A DNA stretch of 40,329 nt from NCBI GenBank assembly GCA_002432715.1, contig DJGJ01000044.1:15881-56209 (forward strand), written 5' to 3'. Shown here piece by piece: positions 1 to 7,737 of the stretch. The notes beneath the pieces are model-generated. The model was not told the DNA's origin, searched no databases, and worked only from the letters and a program-made list of their open reading frames with translations. Position numbers and translations under genes: made by a program. How positions within the stretch are numbered: the first letter of the stretch is position 1; every line of letters begins with the position of its first letter. The DNA comes from Sphaerochaeta sp. UBA5849 (GTDB lineage Bacteria > Spirochaetota > Spirochaetia > Sphaerochaetales > Sphaerochaetaceae).

Positions 1-1
1 A

Positions 2-811
2 CATGCCGGTGTCAACAGGCTTGCCCCGATGCAGTATTGGGCTTCAACCATTGTCTCCTCACTTGAGCAGGGACTGTCCCGGTTGACCGGCATGCCCAAG
101 GATTTCGTCTTTCCCGTGTTCTTTCCGGAAGCACATCTGCTTGGTGCCGCCCAAGCCAAACAACCTGATGTCCCCTGCCCCATTGAAATTGGATGTCAAT
201 CGGTACATACCCAGGACACGATGGCCGGAGGCAACTTTGGGGCATTTACCACAAGTCTTCCTGCCAATGCTGCAGTCGAGCTTGGATGCAGTTGGACGCT
301 GATCGGTCACAGCGAGCAGCGTTCAAAGCTGGCAGCCATGTATCAGCTTGCCCACTGTGATGGCAGTCACGCCATCCATCAGATTTTGAACCAGCAGGTC
401 AAGCAAGCGGTGCAAGCCGGGTTGAAGGTGCTTTTTTGCATCGGGGAGAAAGCTGATGAGGTGAACAGAACAGAATCAGTACTTGTAGAACAACTTCGAC
501 AGGGATTGAAGGATGTGGATCCCAACAGCATAGTACTCGCCTATGAGCCCATATGGGCCATCGGGCCTGGGAAAACACCCCCTAGTGCCGAGAAAATCCG
601 CGAAATCGCTATTTTGGTCAAAAAGCTTTACTCGGCTCCTTTGGTCTACGGCGGTGGATTGAAGAAAGAGAACGCGGCTTCCATCGGAGCCATAGAGGAA
701 ATCGATGGCGGACTAATCGCCTTGACCCGATTCAGCGGGGAGATTGGGTTTTACCCCGATGAATACCTGGAAATTGTGCGCAACTATATAGGAGGAGTAA
801 ACAACATATGA
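2..811 (+). CDS. Triosephosphate-isomerase-family sugar isomerase, 5' end cut by the window
   Basis: The frame is open from base 2, so the first ATG inside the window (29) is probably not the true start; the residues before it (HAGVNRLAP) look like the end of the usual TIM N-terminus. The catalytic Lys loop (NWKMN type) would lie off the window. Visible family motifs are LIGHSEQR (catalytic His) and AYEPIWAIGPGKTPP (catalytic Glu). The GPGKTPP version recalls TIM relatives that isomerise erythrulose phosphates (LerI/EryH type) rather than glycolytic TpiA; that is from memory, not a search. The stop overlaps the next start (ATGA), so it is translationally coupled to the LarA-like gene. This points to a catabolic operon and not central glycolysis. 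The family call is firm; the substrate is not known. Confidence 0.85.
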   Translation, partial: HAGVNRLAPMQYWASTIVSSLEQGLSRLTGMPKDFVFPVFFPEAHLLGAAQAKQPDVPCPIEIGCQSVHTQDTMAGGNFGAFTTSLPANAAVELGCSWTLIGHSEQRSKLAAMYQLAHCDGSHAIHQILNQQVKQAVQAGLKVLFCIGEKADEVNRTESVLVEQLRQGLKDVDPNSIVLAYEPIWAIGPGKTPPSAEKIREIAILVKKLYSAPLVYGGGLKKENAASIGAIEEIDGGLIALTRFSGEIGFYPDEYLEIVRNYIGGVNNI

Positions 812-2283
812 AACTTTCATTCGAATACGGTCAAGGCTTGATGGATGCCACCCTTCCCGATACCACCGATGTTTTCATTCCAGGGGAAACGGTACAAGAC
901 CCCCCGTTCCTTCCCAATATCGAGGCTGCAACACGAGAAGCAATTGAGCACCCGATGGGGATGAAAAGGTTGGGGGAACAGGTCAATGCCGACAGCAAGG
1001 TTGTCATCATCTTCCCCGACCGCGTCAAAGGCGGGTTTCAAGCCGATTCCCACCGCAAGGTCTCCATCCCCATCCTCATCGAGGAGTGTGCGAAAGCCGG
1101 CGTCAGCGATCGCAATATAAAACTCATCTGCTCAAACGGCCTTCACCGCAAGAACACCAAGGAGGAGATCCGCTCAATACTTGGCGATGATATTTTCAAT
1201 CGGTTCTGGGACCTTGGAAACATCACAAACCACGACAGCGAGGACTGGGACAACCTGGTGGACCTTGGCTACGAGGAACAATACAATGCCCGTGTCATCA
1301 TGAACAAGGAAGTCTATGATGCCGATGCGGCCATCCTTGTCGGGCACGCCTTAGGCAATCCCTATGGCGGGTATTCCGGGGGATACAAGCACTGTGCCAC
1401 CGGCATCACTCATTGGAAATGCATCGGGGCGCATCACAATCCCAGCGTCATGCACAGAAGCGACTTTGTACCGGTTAGCACGAACAGCTTGATGCGTTCC
1501 AAGTTCGATGCCATCGGCAAGCACATGGAACAAATGATGGGAAAAGATTTCTTTGTCTGTGATGCTGTTTTGGATACCAACCAGCGCCAGATTGCCGTCT
1601 TTGCCGGAAAGGCTGACTTGGTGCAGCAGGCTTCGTGGAAGGTCGCCGACAAACGCACGTATGTCCACTGGGCTGAGAAGAAATATGATGTCATGGTTTT
1701 CGGGATGCCCCAAGCATTCCATTACGGCAATGGGATGGGAACCAACCCGATCCTGATGCTGCAGGCAATCTCGGCACAGATCATCCGGCATAAGCGCATT
1801 CTCAGCGACAATCCGGTCATCATCTGCAGCTCCACCTGCAACGGATACTTTCATGACGAGGAGTTCCCCTCCTATCGAGAAACCTACGAGCTGTTCCAGA
1901 AGAACTATGCCAATACACTGCCCGAGATTGAGCGGTTCGGAGAGTCCATGTCGATGCGCAAGGAATATATTGACGCCTATCGGTATGGATATGGATATCA
2001 TCCATTCCACGCCTTCTCCATGATCAGTTGCGGCCATATTGCTGAGAAGCAGTGTGCTGCCATATACATCGTAGGAGCTCAGGAGCCCGGGTATGCACGA
2101 GCGATGGGTATGAAAACGCGAGCCACCTTTGAGGAAGCCTTGCTGGATGCGAGAAAGTACACACCAGAGAATCCCGCAATACTGGCCCTGCCGAAAACAT
2201 TCAAGACCGCAAGTGTGCATCTATGCATGAAAGGGTCCCAAGCCACCGTGGCCGAAGATATGTGCTGTCCATCCAGCCACTAG
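808..2283 (+). CDS. LarA-superfamily (DUF2088-type) nickel-dependent 2-hydroxyacid racemase/epimerase homologue
   Basis: 491 aa, longer than lactate racemase LarA (about 424 aa). LarA inverts C2 of lactate using a nickel-pincer nucleotide covalently held by Lys184. Aligned by eye to Lactobacillus plantarum LarA (recalled), SNGLHRKNT matches the His108 segment, GGYSGGYKHC keeps the pincer lysine, and IGAHH keeps His200. The His174 position reads Asn (in GHALGNPYGG), the arginine of the DHTRP motif reads Lys (PDRVK), and the Lys298 segment is not recognisable. A racemase or epimerase on a larger hydroxy acid, such as a sugar acid, seems likelier than lactate racemase; that is inference. Start at 808 has a strong GGAGG upstream and overlaps the previous stop. 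No larB, larC or larE cofactor genes are in view. Confidence 0.8.
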   Translation: MKLSFEYGQGLMDATLPDTTDVFIPGETVQDPPFLPNIEAATREAIEHPMGMKRLGEQVNADSKVVIIFPDRVKGGFQADSHRKVSIPILIEECAKAGVSDRNIKLICSNGLHRKNTKEEIRSILGDDIFNRFWDLGNITNHDSEDWDNLVDLGYEEQYNARVIMNKEVYDADAAILVGHALGNPYGGYSGGYKHCATGITHWKCIGAHHNPSVMHRSDFVPVSTNSLMRSKFDAIGKHMEQMMGKDFFVCDAVLDTNQRQIAVFAGKADLVQQASWKVADKRTYVHWAEKKYDVMVFGMPQAFHYGNGMGTNPILMLQAISAQIIRHKRILSDNPVIICSSTCNGYFHDEEFPSYRETYELFQKNYANTLPEIERFGESMSMRKEYIDAYRYGYGYHPFHAFSMISCGHIAEKQCAAIYIVGAQEPGYARAMGMKTRATFEEALLDARKYTPENPAILALPKTFKTASVHLCMKGSQATVAEDMCCPSSH

Positions 2284-2298
2284 GCAAGGGGGAAAAGG

Positions 2299-3129
2299 AT
2301 GATCGATTATTTCACCTATAACGCCAAAGAGCTCGCAGAACATGCTGCAATGAACCTTACCATTCTTGACACTGCACAGCAGGTGTTTCATGCAATGGCT
2401 TTGGATATGGTCACCACCATCGAACAGAACAATGCCAAGGATGAGCCGACTGTTTTCATAGTCCCGGTTGGACCGGTGGGACACTATCCGCTCTTTGTTG
2501 AGATGGTCAATGGGAAAAAACTAAGCCTCAACCGAGTGTGGTTTGTGAACATGGATGAGTATCTGGACGAAAAGGATCAATACCTGCCTCTCAATCATCG
2601 GCTCAGTTTCCGCTCCTTCATGAACAAGCATGTCTATGAAGCACTCGAATCCAATCTGGTCATGCCCCCGTCGCAGCGGCTCTTTCCCGATCCAGCAGAT
2701 CCGGCAGCCCTGGACAGGCAATTGGAAGCGTTGGGGAAAATCGATGTATGTTACGGGGGGATCGGAATCACCGGTCATGTAGCGTTCAACGAACCAGAGG
2801 ATGTATCAGTAGAGGAGTTCGGCCAACGGTCTACACGGGTGCTGACCATTTCCGCCGAGACTCGGACGATCAACAGTGTTGGAGACCTGAACGGGGCCAT
2901 CAAGGCCATGCCTACACGTTGCGTGACCATCGGCATGAAGCAAATACTCGGTGCAAAGCGAATCTATCTTGCCTGTTTCCGTGATTGGCACCGTGCCGTA
3001 GTGCGGCAAGCATTGTGTGGGACAGTAACAGCCACCTTTCCAGTGACACTGCTGCAAAACCATCCCAACGCCTCAATCACCATTCCCATGAGCGTAGCCG
3101 AACCTGCCTACCCGGGTCTTTTCCACTGA
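2299..3129 (+). CDS. NagB-like (glucosamine-6-phosphate deaminase/isomerase family) protein with altered active site
   Basis: 276 aa, near NagB size. NagB converts glucosamine-6-phosphate to fructose-6-phosphate and ammonia. Family landmarks are VNMDEYLD (the MDEY segment with the proton-shuttling Asp72) and GGIGITGHVAFNEP (canonical GGIGxDGHIAFNEP). In the second motif the aspartate that partners the catalytic histidine in E. coli NagB (Asp141) is Thr here, while the His and Glu are kept. It starts 15 nt after the LarA-like gene with AAGGGGGAAAAGG upstream, so it is in the same operon. It may be a true deaminase for another amino sugar, or an isomerase or lactonase-like relative. No nagA or amino-sugar transporter is visible. 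The family call is good; the activity is uncertain. Confidence 0.78.
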   Translation: MIDYFTYNAKELAEHAAMNLTILDTAQQVFHAMALDMVTTIEQNNAKDEPTVFIVPVGPVGHYPLFVEMVNGKKLSLNRVWFVNMDEYLDEKDQYLPLNHRLSFRSFMNKHVYEALESNLVMPPSQRLFPDPADPAALDRQLEALGKIDVCYGGIGITGHVAFNEPEDVSVEEFGQRSTRVLTISAETRTINSVGDLNGAIKAMPTRCVTIGMKQILGAKRIYLACFRDWHRAVVRQALCGTVTATFPVTLLQNHPNASITIPMSVAEPAYPGLFH

Positions 3130-3165
3130 CACATCTCTTGCCAGCAACCGGCGCTTCCCGGTATC

Positions 3166-3657
3166 ATGGACAGAATGGAACAGACTGTCATATATCTGGA
3201 AGCAGGAACCGCCTCGCTCCCAACCAATGCAGCGTACCTTGCCCTGTGCCAGCAGGTACGCCGTTCTGTCTTCGTACAAGAACAAGGTGTCAGTGAAGCC
3301 ATCGATTTCGATGGAAACGATCCTTCATGTGCACACCTGTTGCTCCTCTTCGGCGACGAAGCGGCTGGGACGCTTCGCATCAGGACAACCAGCAAGGGAA
3401 CCAAGCTCGAGCGGATTGCAATCCTTCGGGAGTACCGCAAGCAGGGTTTGGGAAAGTTGCTGGTACGCTGTGCCTTGGCCTTGGCCGAGGGGCAGGTATA
3501 CATCCATGCCCAGGTGCAGAGCGAAGGGTTCTACCAACGTCTTGGCTTCGTCGCCGAAAACCAAACAATCTTTTACGAAGCTGACATTCCCCATAAAACC
3601 ATGATCTGGCCGCACGGAAAAGGAGTTTTGCCTTGTACCATCACAAGACCATCATAA
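3166..3657 (+). CDS. GNAT-family N-acetyltransferase
   Basis: 163 aa. The N-terminal half (RRSVFVQEQGVSEAIDFDG) is typical of ElaA/YjcF-like GNATs, and YRKQGLGKLL is the acetyl-CoA pyrophosphate-binding loop (Q/RxxGxG/A). The end (EGFYQRLGFV) is the usual GNAT beta strand with Gly-Phe. The acceptor substrate is unknown. The start could be Met at 3166 or Met at 3175; neither has a strong Shine-Dalgarno. Its last 25 nt overlap the start of gpsA in another frame, so the two are probably translationally coupled. It lies 36 nt after the NagB-like gene and may be the distal part of that operon. Confidence 0.85.
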   Translation: MDRMEQTVIYLEAGTASLPTNAAYLALCQQVRRSVFVQEQGVSEAIDFDGNDPSCAHLLLLFGDEAAGTLRIRTTSKGTKLERIAILREYRKQGLGKLLVRCALALAEGQVYIHAQVQSEGFYQRLGFVAENQTIFYEADIPHKTMIWPHGKGVLPCTITRPS

Positions 3658-4601
3658 TCGCGGGAGCCGGTGTCTTCGGCACGGCCATGGCCGAACGGCT
3701 CTCGTGGAATACGACCAACACCGTCATCCTTTGGTCCATCGAGGAGGACGTTGTTGAAGACATCAACAAAAATCATCGGAACACCAAATATTTTCCCACG
3801 CACTTTCTGAATACCAGCATCAGGGCCACAAGCGACAAGCAGATCTTCCGTTCGGCCGACTGCATTCTCTTGGTCATCCCCTCGAAGGCGATTGTCCCCT
3901 TCACCGAAGAGATCAAAGCCCTGACAAAACCCGATTGCATGGTGATCAACCTGGCAAAGGGAATGAGCGACGACGGTGCCTTCATCACCGAGCAGATTCC
4001 CTTCACCCGTACCGCGAGCATGAAGGGTCCGACCTTCGCCATCGAGGTTCTGCACGGCCTTCCCTCCTCCTTCACCTTTGGAGGCAGGAAAGAGGACTAC
4101 CTGGTGCTCAAGGAGAGCATTCTCAAGGGGACAGGCTTGTACCTGGACTACACCAGCGATATCCGCTCGGTTGAGCTGATGAGCATCCTCAAGAACATGT
4201 ACGCCATTGCAATCGGGCTGGTCAGTGGAAGATTCAACTCCCCAAACGTCGACTTCCTTGTCTACACCAAGGCAGTCTCTGAGATGAGGAAGTTCCTTGC
4301 CCTCTTCGAATGCAGTACCGATACCATCTTCTGCTACTGCGGTATCGGAGACCTCGGGCTTACCAGCCTGAACGACCTGTCACGCAACCGAACCCTCGGC
4401 CTGCTCATGGGGAAGGGCTTCTCCATCGACAACAGCGGGACCTCGGCAACCGTCATCGAAGGCAGCAGAACCGTCAAGCTCATGGGAGAAACCACCCGGC
4501 AGCAGGGCGTGCAGGATGAGTATCCCCTGGTGCAGGCCCTGTATCGGTTGATGTATGAGGGTGAAAGCATCAACGACTATATGGCAGCGGTGTTTGCCTA
4601 A
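3633..4601 (+). CDS. gpsA: NAD(P)-dependent glycerol-3-phosphate dehydrogenase
   Basis: 322 aa, the normal GpsA length. It reduces dihydroxyacetone phosphate to sn-glycerol-3-phosphate for phospholipid synthesis in the cytoplasm. IIIAGAGVFGTAMAERL is the dinucleotide-binding motif; NLAKGM, KGPTFAIEV (usual SGPSFAxEV) and GIGDLGLTSLNDLSRNR (usual GxGDLxxTCxSxxSRNR) are GpsA signatures, and the Lys of LMSILKNMYAIAIG matches the catalytic lysine. The start is TTG at 3633, supported by AAGGAG seven bases upstream; it begins inside the acetyltransferase gene. A hairpin follows the stop. A true GpsA is the most likely reading, although KGPTFA differs slightly from the commonest form. Confidence 0.92.
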   Translation: MYHHKTIIIAGAGVFGTAMAERLSWNTTNTVILWSIEEDVVEDINKNHRNTKYFPTHFLNTSIRATSDKQIFRSADCILLVIPSKAIVPFTEEIKALTKPDCMVINLAKGMSDDGAFITEQIPFTRTASMKGPTFAIEVLHGLPSSFTFGGRKEDYLVLKESILKGTGLYLDYTSDIRSVELMSILKNMYAIAIGLVSGRFNSPNVDFLVYTKAVSEMRKFLALFECSTDTIFCYCGIGDLGLTSLNDLSRNRTLGLLMGKGFSIDNSGTSATVIEGSRTVKLMGETTRQQGVQDEYPLVQALYRLMYEGESINDYMAAVFA

Positions 4602-4608
4602 ATTCAAG

Positions 4609-4640
4609 AAGGCCCCATCTCAGTGATGAAATGGGGCCTT
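4609..4640 (+). terminator. Hairpin terminator after gpsA
   Basis: A perfect 10-bp inverted repeat (AAGGCCCCAT and ATGGGGCCTT, 4609-4618 with 4631-4640) starts 8 nt after the gpsA stop. There is no good T-tract behind it, so it may be a weak terminator or an mRNA 3'-end stabiliser. Confidence 0.65.
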
Positions 4641-4824
4641 GCCATTGGACCGGCTGGGTCTACAGATGCTTAAGCACGCAGAATATGATCATATGGGAAG
4701 GCTCCTGCAACTGTTTGGTCGATAACAATTTCATGGTTGCTATAGCCCTGGGGGCATCCTTGTTGTCAAATACACAGAAGTCGTCTTTGAGAAGTGTGCA
4801 CAACAGTGTTATGGTAAGGAAACT

Positions 4825-5441
4825 ATGGCAACACGGACTGCAGCAATCGATCAGATTTACGATGATATCAGGAACAAGATACTGAAAAACGAGTACATCC
4901 CGGGCAGCAAGCTCAGCGAGAATTTCCTCTCGGTCGACTACAACTGCTCGCGCACGCCGGTGCGTGAAGCCATCAAGCGTCTTGAATAGGACGGCTTTGT
5001 CACCGTCCTCCCCCAGAGCGGCAGCTATGTCAAGGAGCTGACGCTCAAGGATTATCAGCATATTGCGGAGGTGCGAACCTATCTCGAAAGCCTGGCCTTC
5101 CGCCTCAATTGCGAGAATGAAGTGGACATCGCCCCCTTCGCTGCCATATGGACAAACCAGATGAGGTGATGCGCCTCAGCAATCTGCACTTTCAATTCCA
5201 CCTGGAAATGGTACGTGCTTCAGACAACGCAATCCTGTTGACCACGTTCAGCAGGTTGAACCTGAACACCAACAGCCTGCTTTTTTGCCAGAGGTTATCC
5301 AACCAAGGGAAAATACTGACACAGGACGAACACCGGAAAATTCTCGCCTACCTCGACGCACGCGACACTGCCCAGGGGGAGAAGTTCATGTTCGCCCACC
5401 TGTGGAAAATGCATAACGCCTATAAGCGAAACAGCGTGTAA
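4825..5441 (+). pseudogene. GntR-family (FadR/FCD subfamily) transcriptional regulator, broken
   Basis: ATG at 4825 follows TAAGGA. Frame 1 encodes a GntR winged helix: AAIDQIYDDIRNKIL, then GSKLSEN, then CSRTPVREAIKRLE. It is cut by TAG at 4987-4989 exactly where relatives read LExxGFV; after the stop the frame continues sensibly (DGFVTVLPQSGSYVKEL) to a TGA at 5167. The C-terminal FCD domain continues in a different frame from about 5148 (LHFQFHLEMVRASDNAILL, then the distal metal-type His segment FAHLWKMH) to 5441. So there is one nonsense codon and one frameshift between about 5130 and 5160. Repaired, it would be about 205 aa, near normal. Such regulators usually control sugar-acid operons, so its loss may leave the upstream operon without its local regulator. 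Confidence 0.85.
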
Positions 5442-5678
5442 CTTGCTGATTCCTTTCCATTGTGAATATCGATAGAAAATACGCTTACAAACCCATATCG
5501 TTGAGTTGCAACCTTTTCACAAACCTAACGGGATATAAGAAGCTAGCCTTTCGTACAACCGTATTCGAATTGAGAGTAAAACGTGGATAGTTGTTCCATA
5601 TCTGAAATTGTTTGCTAAATCATGCAAATTATGAGTCATAATATTGACAGATAGCAGGCATCACAACACTATTGAAGG

Positions 5679-6761
5679 ATGCAAAAGTCAATACACTTGA
5701 TTGTCATTTTGCTGTGTATTACTACTTCTTTGTTTTCTACTGTCACAGTCACATATGACATGGAACCCACTTTGGTCCTTCAAGCCTCACTGCCTCCGCC
5801 ATTTGAGCCCCAGAACTTCGGTGCTCATTTAGGAACATTGACATTCCAACGTAGTGCCGATGATACAACACCCATCTACGATCCATCATTAATTGCCATA
5901 GCAACTAATAACACATGGAATATTACCGGGCCGTACTCATGGTGGTCGAACGCGTACGGCCCGGTGTATGACAATAACTACACCATTAATCTATATCCAC
6001 ACGCTGTATACCGCCTTGATGGATCCTCAGTGTTGAATAGACTTTCACCCAATGCAGGGAAAGTCCCGCTAACAACTACAGGTAGCAACGGTATTGACGA
6101 GTCTACATTCATTGTCGATCTCTATGTAGCAAATGTTGATCCACAATTTTCAGGATCACAATTGAAACCCAATGGAAAGTACATCATCGACGAAGGAGAT
6201 TTTGGAACTTTCACCGTTGCAATTGCAGCTCCAAATAAAACCATCTGGGACCCCGGGAGGATTGATCTTCCAATTATTGGGCTTTCTCCTTCTGCGACCA
6301 GCCCCTATATAGGAGTCGATTCCGGTACTGTTGAGTTTCATCCTGAGCGATACATACTCACAATTCTAAACAACTTCCCATTCTCTCTTGATGAAGTATT
6401 GTCCACAGGCAAGGCCAAAATAGCCCAATTCCAACTATATCTTACAGAAGTAAGTCCATATAACACAGCAATTTCTTATGGAGTATATATTACATTTTCA
6501 AACTATGTTAATTCGCAAACTTTCTGTATGCATAGGAACGATAATATTGGTGACTATGGAATCGACTACTACCTGCTTTTTCTGGGACAAGATGTGATCG
6601 GCGGCCAGAGGATTTTGTGGGATGGTTTTTACGGCAACAATACTACGTATTATCAGAATGTATACGTCAAAGGCATCTCTGCATCACAAGTCGATTCTGT
6701 TCCGGAGGGAACGTATTGTGACACGATATACGTTACAATAACCCCGCAAGACCATATTTAG
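5679..6761 (+). CDS. Secreted protein of unknown function, AT-rich
   Basis: 360 aa. Residues 1-20 (MQKSIHLIVILLCITTSLFS) form a signal peptide with one Lys and a hydrophobic core. The mature part is rich in Asn, Tyr, Thr and beta-prone stretches, with very few Cys. The end (VPEGTYCDTIYVTITPQ) resembles the last strand of spore-coat-U/fimbrial-type domains (usual GTYSDTVTVT), so an extracellular adhesin or pilus-like protein is possible, but similarity outside that strand was not recognised. Base composition is clearly more AT-rich than the neighbours, with many AAT and ATA codons, suggesting recent transfer. The AAGG before the ATG touches the start codon, an unusual spacing, and a TGA just upstream rules out an earlier start. 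Confidence 0.7.
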   Translation: MQKSIHLIVILLCITTSLFSTVTVTYDMEPTLVLQASLPPPFEPQNFGAHLGTLTFQRSADDTTPIYDPSLIAIATNNTWNITGPYSWWSNAYGPVYDNNYTINLYPHAVYRLDGSSVLNRLSPNAGKVPLTTTGSNGIDESTFIVDLYVANVDPQFSGSQLKPNGKYIIDEGDFGTFTVAIAAPNKTIWDPGRIDLPIIGLSPSATSPYIGVDSGTVEFHPERYILTILNNFPFSLDEVLSTGKAKIAQFQLYLTEVSPYNTAISYGVYITFSNYVNSQTFCMHRNDNIGDYGIDYYLLFLGQDVIGGQRILWDGFYGNNTTYYQNVYVKGISASQVDSVPEGTYCDTIYVTITPQDHI

Positions 6762-6773
6762 GCAGATTAGAGC

Positions 6774-6813
6774 CAAAAAAAAACTCCCTCAAGCTTGCAC
6801 CCTTGAAGGAGTT
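6774..6813 (-). terminator. Strong intrinsic terminator, minus strand
   Basis: 12-nt arms 6802-6813 and 6782-6793 pair with one mismatch and an 8-nt loop. On the minus strand they are followed by nine T (plus-strand A run 6775-6783). It could end the small RNA and any read-through from the SIMPL-Nudix-Mrp operon. It also lies 20 nt after the plus-strand secreted-protein gene, but in that direction it lacks a T-tract. Confidence 0.85.
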
Positions 6814-6926
6814 CCGCAATAGCGCGGGAGTGTACCTGCCGTTACCTCAGATATGAGGGGGAAAAAAACGAACAGGACATTCGGTAGGTCATTCATGACA
6901 TAAGTCAATCGCCTAACCGTTCGGAC
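6774..6926 (-). ncRNA. Candidate structured small RNA of about 150 nt, family not recognised
   Basis: This minus-strand unit has a sigma-70-like promoter (6961-6933), no ORF, and an intrinsic terminator at its end. Helices visible by eye, in plus coordinates, are 6919-6923 with 6869-6873 (CGAAC/GTTCG), 6912-6919 with 6882-6888 (one bulge), 6904-6907 with 6896-6899, 6854-6858 with 6845-6849, and 6824-6827 with 6814-6817, followed by the terminator helix. A run of U then C (complement of 6859-6868) lies between the first domain and the second hairpin. It does not match tRNA, tmRNA, SRP RNA or 6S RNA as far as I can recall. It could be an sRNA, or a leader for a gene now lost. The expected start is near 6926. 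Confidence 0.6.
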
Positions 6927-6932
6927 TACTAC

Positions 6933-6961
6933 ACTATATCAGCAATTGCATGTTCTGTTAA
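6933..6961 (-). promoter_or_regulatory. Sigma-70-type promoter for the candidate small RNA
   Basis: Read on the minus strand: -35 TTAACA (6961-6956), 17-nt spacer, -10 TATAGT (6938-6933). Each box matches consensus at five of six positions. It begins 56 nt beyond the SIMPL gene stop and points away from it, so it does not serve that gene. Confidence 0.65.
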
Positions 6962-7017
6962 GCCTTTTTTCAAAAAATTTCTAAGAGCTTGCAGAAAAAA
7001 CAATTGCGTATGCAATT

Positions 7018-7728
7018 CTAATACATTTCCAAGACCATTGAGACCGTGGAAGTGACCGTCATGGTACCGGCAGGAATCTCTGTAGCCATGTCATAGGCTG
7101 CTTCACTAGCCATAGCCATCTTCTGCCGGGTATTGTAGGGGTTTGATGCAGTTGAATATTCGCTGATCGTGATGGGTCTTCCGACCTGCATCCGAGCCTC
7201 TTTTGCATAGAGCTCGGCCTTCGACAGAGCCTTTTGGACAGCCTGCTGTCGAGCTTCCTCCAAACCTATCGATTTATCTTCCTTGTCCAACATGACCGAG
7301 TTCAAGTAGATGCCGCTCACCTCTCCAAGCTGGTCGATCAAGGTCCCCAGGTTTTCCAGTTTGCGCAGAGTTACCGAAAGCGTCTGGCTGGCGATCTGAC
7401 CCTCCAAATACTGCTTTCCCTCAATCCACTGGTAACTGGGCCTGAGGTTCAGCATGGTGGTTTTTATATCCTTCTCTTCAATTCCATTGGCTCTCATGAC
7501 AGATAGCAACCGGACCATTTTTTCATTGGCAAAGGCTTGGGCTTCACTGGTGGTTTTTCCCAACTCGCTGACCTGGATGGAGAAGGATGCGATATCGGGA
7601 ACAAGGGTTACTTCCCCGGTTGCCGACACCTCGATGGTCCGCACCAAATCCTTGTTGGACATGCACGAGCTGAAAAGCAGGGCGATTGCAACCAGAAGAC
7701 CGATTACCGCGAAGTGTTTCTGTTTCAT
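7018..7728 (-). CDS. SIMPL-domain (DUF541) lipoprotein
   Basis: 236 aa. The N-terminus MKQKHFAVIGLLVAIALLFSSC is a lipoprotein signal with lipobox LFSSC, so the mature protein is probably membrane-anchored and faces the periplasm. The rest matches the SIMPL/DUF541 pattern: IEVSATGEVTLVPDIASFSIQV at the start of the domain, then alternating strands and helices, with ARQQAVQKALSKAELYAKEARM near the C-terminus. SIMPL proteins are periplasmic or outer-membrane-associated proteins of poorly defined role, some linked to stress tolerance. It is the last gene of a three-gene minus-strand operon, 9 nt after the Nudix gene. The family is clear; the function is unknown. Confidence 0.88.
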   Translation of the reverse strand: MKQKHFAVIGLLVAIALLFSSCMSNKDLVRTIEVSATGEVTLVPDIASFSIQVSELGKTTSEAQAFANEKMVRLLSVMRANGIEEKDIKTTMLNLRPSYQWIEGKQYLEGQIASQTLSVTLRKLENLGTLIDQLGEVSGIYLNSVMLDKEDKSIGLEEARQQAVQKALSKAELYAKEARMQVGRPITISEYSTASNPYNTRQKMAMASEAAYDMATEIPAGTMTVTSTVSMVLEMY

Positions 7729-7737
7729 TGTCTCTCC

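Noticed and set aside
1351..2220. Long minus-strand ORF of 289 codons
   Set aside because: It lies wholly opposite the LarA-like gene, has no recognisable motif or ribosome-binding site, and is explained by the codon bias of the plus-strand gene.
4631..4885. 84-codon ORF between gpsA and the regulator pseudogene
   Set aside because: It begins inside the terminator hairpin and runs into the pseudogene in another frame; no ribosome-binding site or similarity was seen.
6774..6926. Candidate RNA as 6S, SRP RNA or tmRNA
   Set aside because: Length and helices do not fit: no long rod with central bubble, no SRP GNAR tetraloop hairpin, no tRNA-like ends with tag ORF.
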